64,000 nt of DNA from the NCBI GenBank assembly GCA_964563975.1, contig CAZLZJ010000002.1:1-64000 (forward strand), given 5' to 3'. The notes below the pieces were generated by a model. That model saw nothing but the letters and a program-made list of their open reading frames with translations, had not been told where the DNA came from and made no database searches. Positions 61,689-64,000 of the stretch are shown in pieces. Within the stretch, counting starts at the first letter, position 1, and each line of letters starts with the position of its first letter. Source of the stretch: JAAYJR01 sp964563975. GTDB taxonomy: Bacteria; Bacteroidota; Bacteroidia; Bacteroidales; Prolixibacteraceae. The translations under genes were made by a program, and so were the position numbers.

Positions 61689-62020
61689 AGTAACTGTTTA
61701 TTTGAACTTATTCTGGCAATAATTTCTTCAATTTTGATTTTTTCTTCATGCATAAGAGCCAGTTGTAATTTTTTCTTTTTTAGGAGAGACATAACCTGAG
61801 GCCCGACTTCGCCCGTAATAATTATTTTTACTCCCTGCTTGTGAAGAAGTTTAACTAACTGAACACCACTTTTGTCTGAATATTTAAAAGGATTATCAAA
61901 AATTTCAGTCTCCTTGTTTTCTGAATTACAGATAACAATATTTTCACATTTTCCGAAACGAAGATCTAAAAATGATTTTAGTGACTTACCTGTTGATGAA
62001 ATGGCAAATATTTTACTCAT
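61685..62020 (-). CDS. NifX/NifB-type dinitrogenase-cofactor domain protein
   Basis: 111 residues of the Nitro_FeMo-Co family: KIFAISSTGKSLKSFLDLRFGKCENIVICN (in pieces) with FGKC, FDNPFKYSDKSGVQLVKLL and IITGEVGPQVMSLLKKKKL. In nitrogen fixers such domains carry iron-molybdenum cofactor precursors, but single-domain versions in non-fixers have unknown roles in iron-sulfur handling. No nif genes are nearby. Translationally coupled to the AlbA_2 protein, 83 bp downstream of miaB, another iron-sulfur protein. Confidence 0.88.
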   Translation of the reverse strand: MSKIFAISSTGKSLKSFLDLRFGKCENIVICNSENKETEIFDNPFKYSDKSGVQLVKLLHKQGVKIIITGEVGPQVMSLLKKKKLQLALMHEEKIKIEEIIARISSNKQLL

Positions 62021-62102
62021 AATTACAATTTTATAAATCCAGGAAACAATAAATTGCGTTAAATATAGTGATATTTGTCAGGATTATTTACTTCCCTGTA
62101 TA

Positions 62103-63455
62103 TTAACACAAATCATTACCGCTTTTGTTTGCAACCTCCCCAATTAATGTTGTCTGGGTGCAACTGTTTATTGTAATTTCCACTAAGCTCCCTTTTTTTA
62201 AATTGTATCCGGGAAACACTGTTACTTTGTTTTGAGAAGTTCTGCCAAATAGCATCTTGTCAGATTTTTTTGAATATCCTTCTACCAATACTTCAAATAT
62301 TTTTCCAGTATCTTTACGGTTATTGTTAAGTGAAATTTTATTTTGAAGAGTAATTATTTCGTTTAATCTTCTTGTTTTTATCTCCTCGGGTACATCATCT
62401 TTTATCATTTTTGCCGCATAAGTACCCGGCCTTTCCGAATATTTAAACATAAACGCCATGTCAAATTTCACCTTTTCCATTAACAGCAGGGTTTGTTCAT
62501 GGTCATTTTCGTTTTCACCACAGAATCCGGTAAAAATATCGGTAGATAATCCGCAATCAGGAATAATTGACCTGATTGTTGCAATCTTATCGAGGTACCA
62601 CTCCCTGTCATATTTTCTGTTCATCATCTTTAATATCCGGGAACTGCCTGACTGAACCGGAAGGTGTATATGGTGACAAATATTTGGATATTGCACCATT
62701 TTTAATAATATTTTTTCCGACATATCTTTCGGGTGCGAGGTGGTAAACCGGATCCTCATATTTGGAGCATGCTGTGCAACCATTTCTAACAGATTTGAAA
62801 ATGTAAAAGGTTCTCTTGAACCTTCAACCGGCCATTTATAAGAATTAACATTCTGCCCGAGGAGAGTAACTTCTTTATAGTTCTTATTATTAAGGTCTTC
62901 TAGCTCATTTAAAATATCCCGTGGATCACGACTCCTCTCTCTTCCCCTTGTGTAAGGTACAATACAGTATGTGCAAAAATTATTGCAACCTCTTGTTATG
63001 CTGATAAATCCGGAGATGTCTTTATCGCCCGTTCTGACAGGTGTTATCTTGTCATAAGTTTCAATTGTTGAGAGCTCTGTGTTGAGTGCTTTTTTTCCGG
63101 ATTCAGCTTTAGCTATCAGAAAAGGAAGGTCACGATATGAGTCAGGCCCGGCAACAATATCGATGGTATTTTCGTTAAGTAACTGCTCACCAAGCCTTTC
63201 TGCCATACATCCTAAAATTCCTATTAAAAGAGTATTTTTCTTTTTTTTCATGGCGCCATAATGGCCAATTCTTCCCCAAACTCTTTGTTCAGCACTATCG
63301 CGAACTGAACATGTGTTGATAAAGATAATATCTGCTTCATCGGGAGTATTTGCCAGTTGGTAGTCCTGTTTTAATAATATTGCAGCAACTACCTCACTGT
63401 CAGCTATGTTCATTTGACAGCCATAAGTTTCTATAAATATTTTTCCGGCTTTCAT
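62103..63455 (-). CDS. miaB: tRNA-2-methylthio-N6-dimethylallyladenosine synthase
   Basis: Radical SAM methylthiotransferase modifying A37 of tRNAs. 450 residues: N-terminal UPF0004 domain with cysteines at IETYGCQMN (C13), INTCSVRD and ILGCMAERLGEQ, radical SAM cluster in RGCNNFCTYCIVPYTRGRE near 160, and a C-terminal TRAM domain (IFEVLVEGYSKKSDKMLFGRT, in pieces). All six cluster cysteines are present. Full length, divergent from yebC. Confidence 0.95.
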   Translation of the reverse strand: MKAGKIFIETYGCQMNIADSEVVAAILLKQDYQLANTPDEADIIFINTCSVRDSAEQRVWGRIGHYGAMKKKKNTLLIGILGCMAERLGEQLLNENTIDIVAGPDSYRDLPFLIAKAESGKKALNTELSTIETYDKITPVRTGDKDISGFISITRGCNNFCTYCIVPYTRGRERSRDPRDILNELEDLNNKNYKEVTLLGQNVNSYKWPVEGSREPFTFSNLLEMVAQHAPNMRIRFTTSHPKDMSEKILLKMVQYPNICHHIHLPVQSGSSRILKMMNRKYDREWYLDKIATIRSIIPDCGLSTDIFTGFCGENENDHEQTLLLMEKVKFDMAFMFKYSERPGTYAAKMIKDDVPEEIKTRRLNEIITLQNKISLNNNRKDTGKIFEVLVEGYSKKSDKMLFGRTSQNKVTVFPGYNLKKGSLVEITINSCTQTTLIGEVANKSGNDLC

Positions 63456-63573
63456 ATTTTATTGGGGCAAAGGTAGTGCATTTTGTTGTATCAAATCTAT
63501 CTCTTTTTATTTTGATTTATTCTTAATTAAGCTCATTTTTGTAATTTTAAGGATAAATAAAAAAATCCATATT

Positions 63574-64000
63574 ATGGCAGGACATAGTAAATGGTCAACA
63601 ATTAAGAGAAAAAAAGGGGCAGCTGACTCCAAACGGTCGAAAATTTTTTCCAAGCTGTCGAAAGAGATTACCGTTGCTGCCAAGCTTGGCGGACCGGATG
63701 TTGAGTCTAACTCACGATTGCGTTTGGCAGTACAGAATGCCAGAGGTCAGAATATGTCAAAAGATGTTATAGAGAGAGCTATCAATAAGGCAGATAAAGA
63801 TACATCCAATTTTGTTGAAATGACTTTTGAAGGTTACGGGCCGGGAGGAGTAGCAATATTTGTTGAGTGTCTGTCTGATAATAACAACAGGACTGTAGGA
63901 AGCATCAGGTCGATTTTTACAAAATATAACGGGCATCTTGGAACTAACGGTTCGGTAGCTTATCTTTTTGATACAAAAGGAATTTTTGTTATAACTATTG
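63574..64000 (+). CDS. YebC/PmpR-family protein, cut by the window edge
   Basis: The first 142 residues of a roughly 240-residue protein. It opens MAGHSKWSTIKRKKGAADSKR, the near-invariant start of the family, then SRLRLAVQNARGQNMSKDVIERAI, FEGYGPGGVAIFVECLSDNNNRT and LGTNGSVAYLFDTKG. Proteins of this family were described as transcription regulators and more recently linked to translation of proline stretches. The C-terminal part lies beyond 64000. Confidence 0.95.
   Translation, partial: MAGHSKWSTIKRKKGAADSKRSKIFSKLSKEITVAAKLGGPDVESNSRLRLAVQNARGQNMSKDVIERAINKADKDTSNFVEMTFEGYGPGGVAIFVECLSDNNNRTVGSIRSIFTKYNGHLGTNGSVAYLFDTKGIFVITI

Overview
The window reads as chromosomal, low-GC DNA of a member of the Bacteroidota, most likely Bacteroidales or a close relative. 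The lineage call rests on family content: a GT3 glycogen synthase, two OmpH/Skp genes beside bamA, a DUF6089 barrel protein beside uppS, a NigD-like lipoprotein, a Bacteroides-type N-succinylornithine carbamoyltransferase, an ExbB gene followed by two ExbD genes, DUF4369-thioredoxin lipoproteins, TAnnTTTG-type promoter boxes and few Shine-Dalgarno sequences. There is no phage, transposase, CRISPR array or rRNA. A 100-N gap at 59679-59778 shows that this is a draft scaffold.

Layout. 1-9976 is mostly minus strand: murI, GT3 glycogen synthase, two OmpH/Skp chaperones, bamA, uppS, a DUF6089 outer-membrane protein, nadK and a CBS protein, i.e. an envelope-building block. 10041-20129 is mixed: pdxJ plus an esterase-like hydrolase, malQ, an oxidoreductase, a NigD-like lipoprotein, a thioredoxin lipoprotein, hisS, two tandem GNAT-like paralogues and rpmE2. 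lon follows. 23141-34758 is one long plus-strand amino-acid operon: argR, an N-acylglutamate synthase candidate, argG, argC, argD, proC, proB, proA, argF', hisA, hisIE, argH. A near-consensus ARG box sits just after a TAnnTTTG box in front of argR. Pro90 of the carbamoyltransferase predicts that arginine is made through succinylated intermediates. argB, the deacylase and hisF are not in the window.

34759-36694 is the least ordinary stretch. It holds a lipoprotein with a C-terminal glycine zipper, two very small reading frames that overlap the starts of the following genes, a perfect 16-bp-stem hairpin and a copy of a dispersed intergenic repeat. 36695-50745 carries a GT-C glycosyltransferase, a Gdx/SMR exporter, an LpxL-like acyltransferase, a GDPD, DUF302, a TlpA-like lipoprotein, fmt, groES-groEL, gdhA, tatD, tRNA-Ser(GGA) and an exbB-exbD-exbD motor cluster. 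50750-64000 carries aspS, tadA, aroA, aroB, dprA, an RhlE-like helicase, a BASS transporter, alkaline phosphatase, an AlbA_2 protein coupled to a NifX-like protein, miaB and the start of yebC.

The best unexplained signal is a short intergenic repeat with the core ATGCGAGCAAGCTAT. Three copies are exact and one has diverged. In three of the four copies the core ends exactly 33 bp before a start codon, with a possible -7 box at the same offset, so it looks like a shared promoter or leader element. All calls come from reading the sequence; no database search was run.
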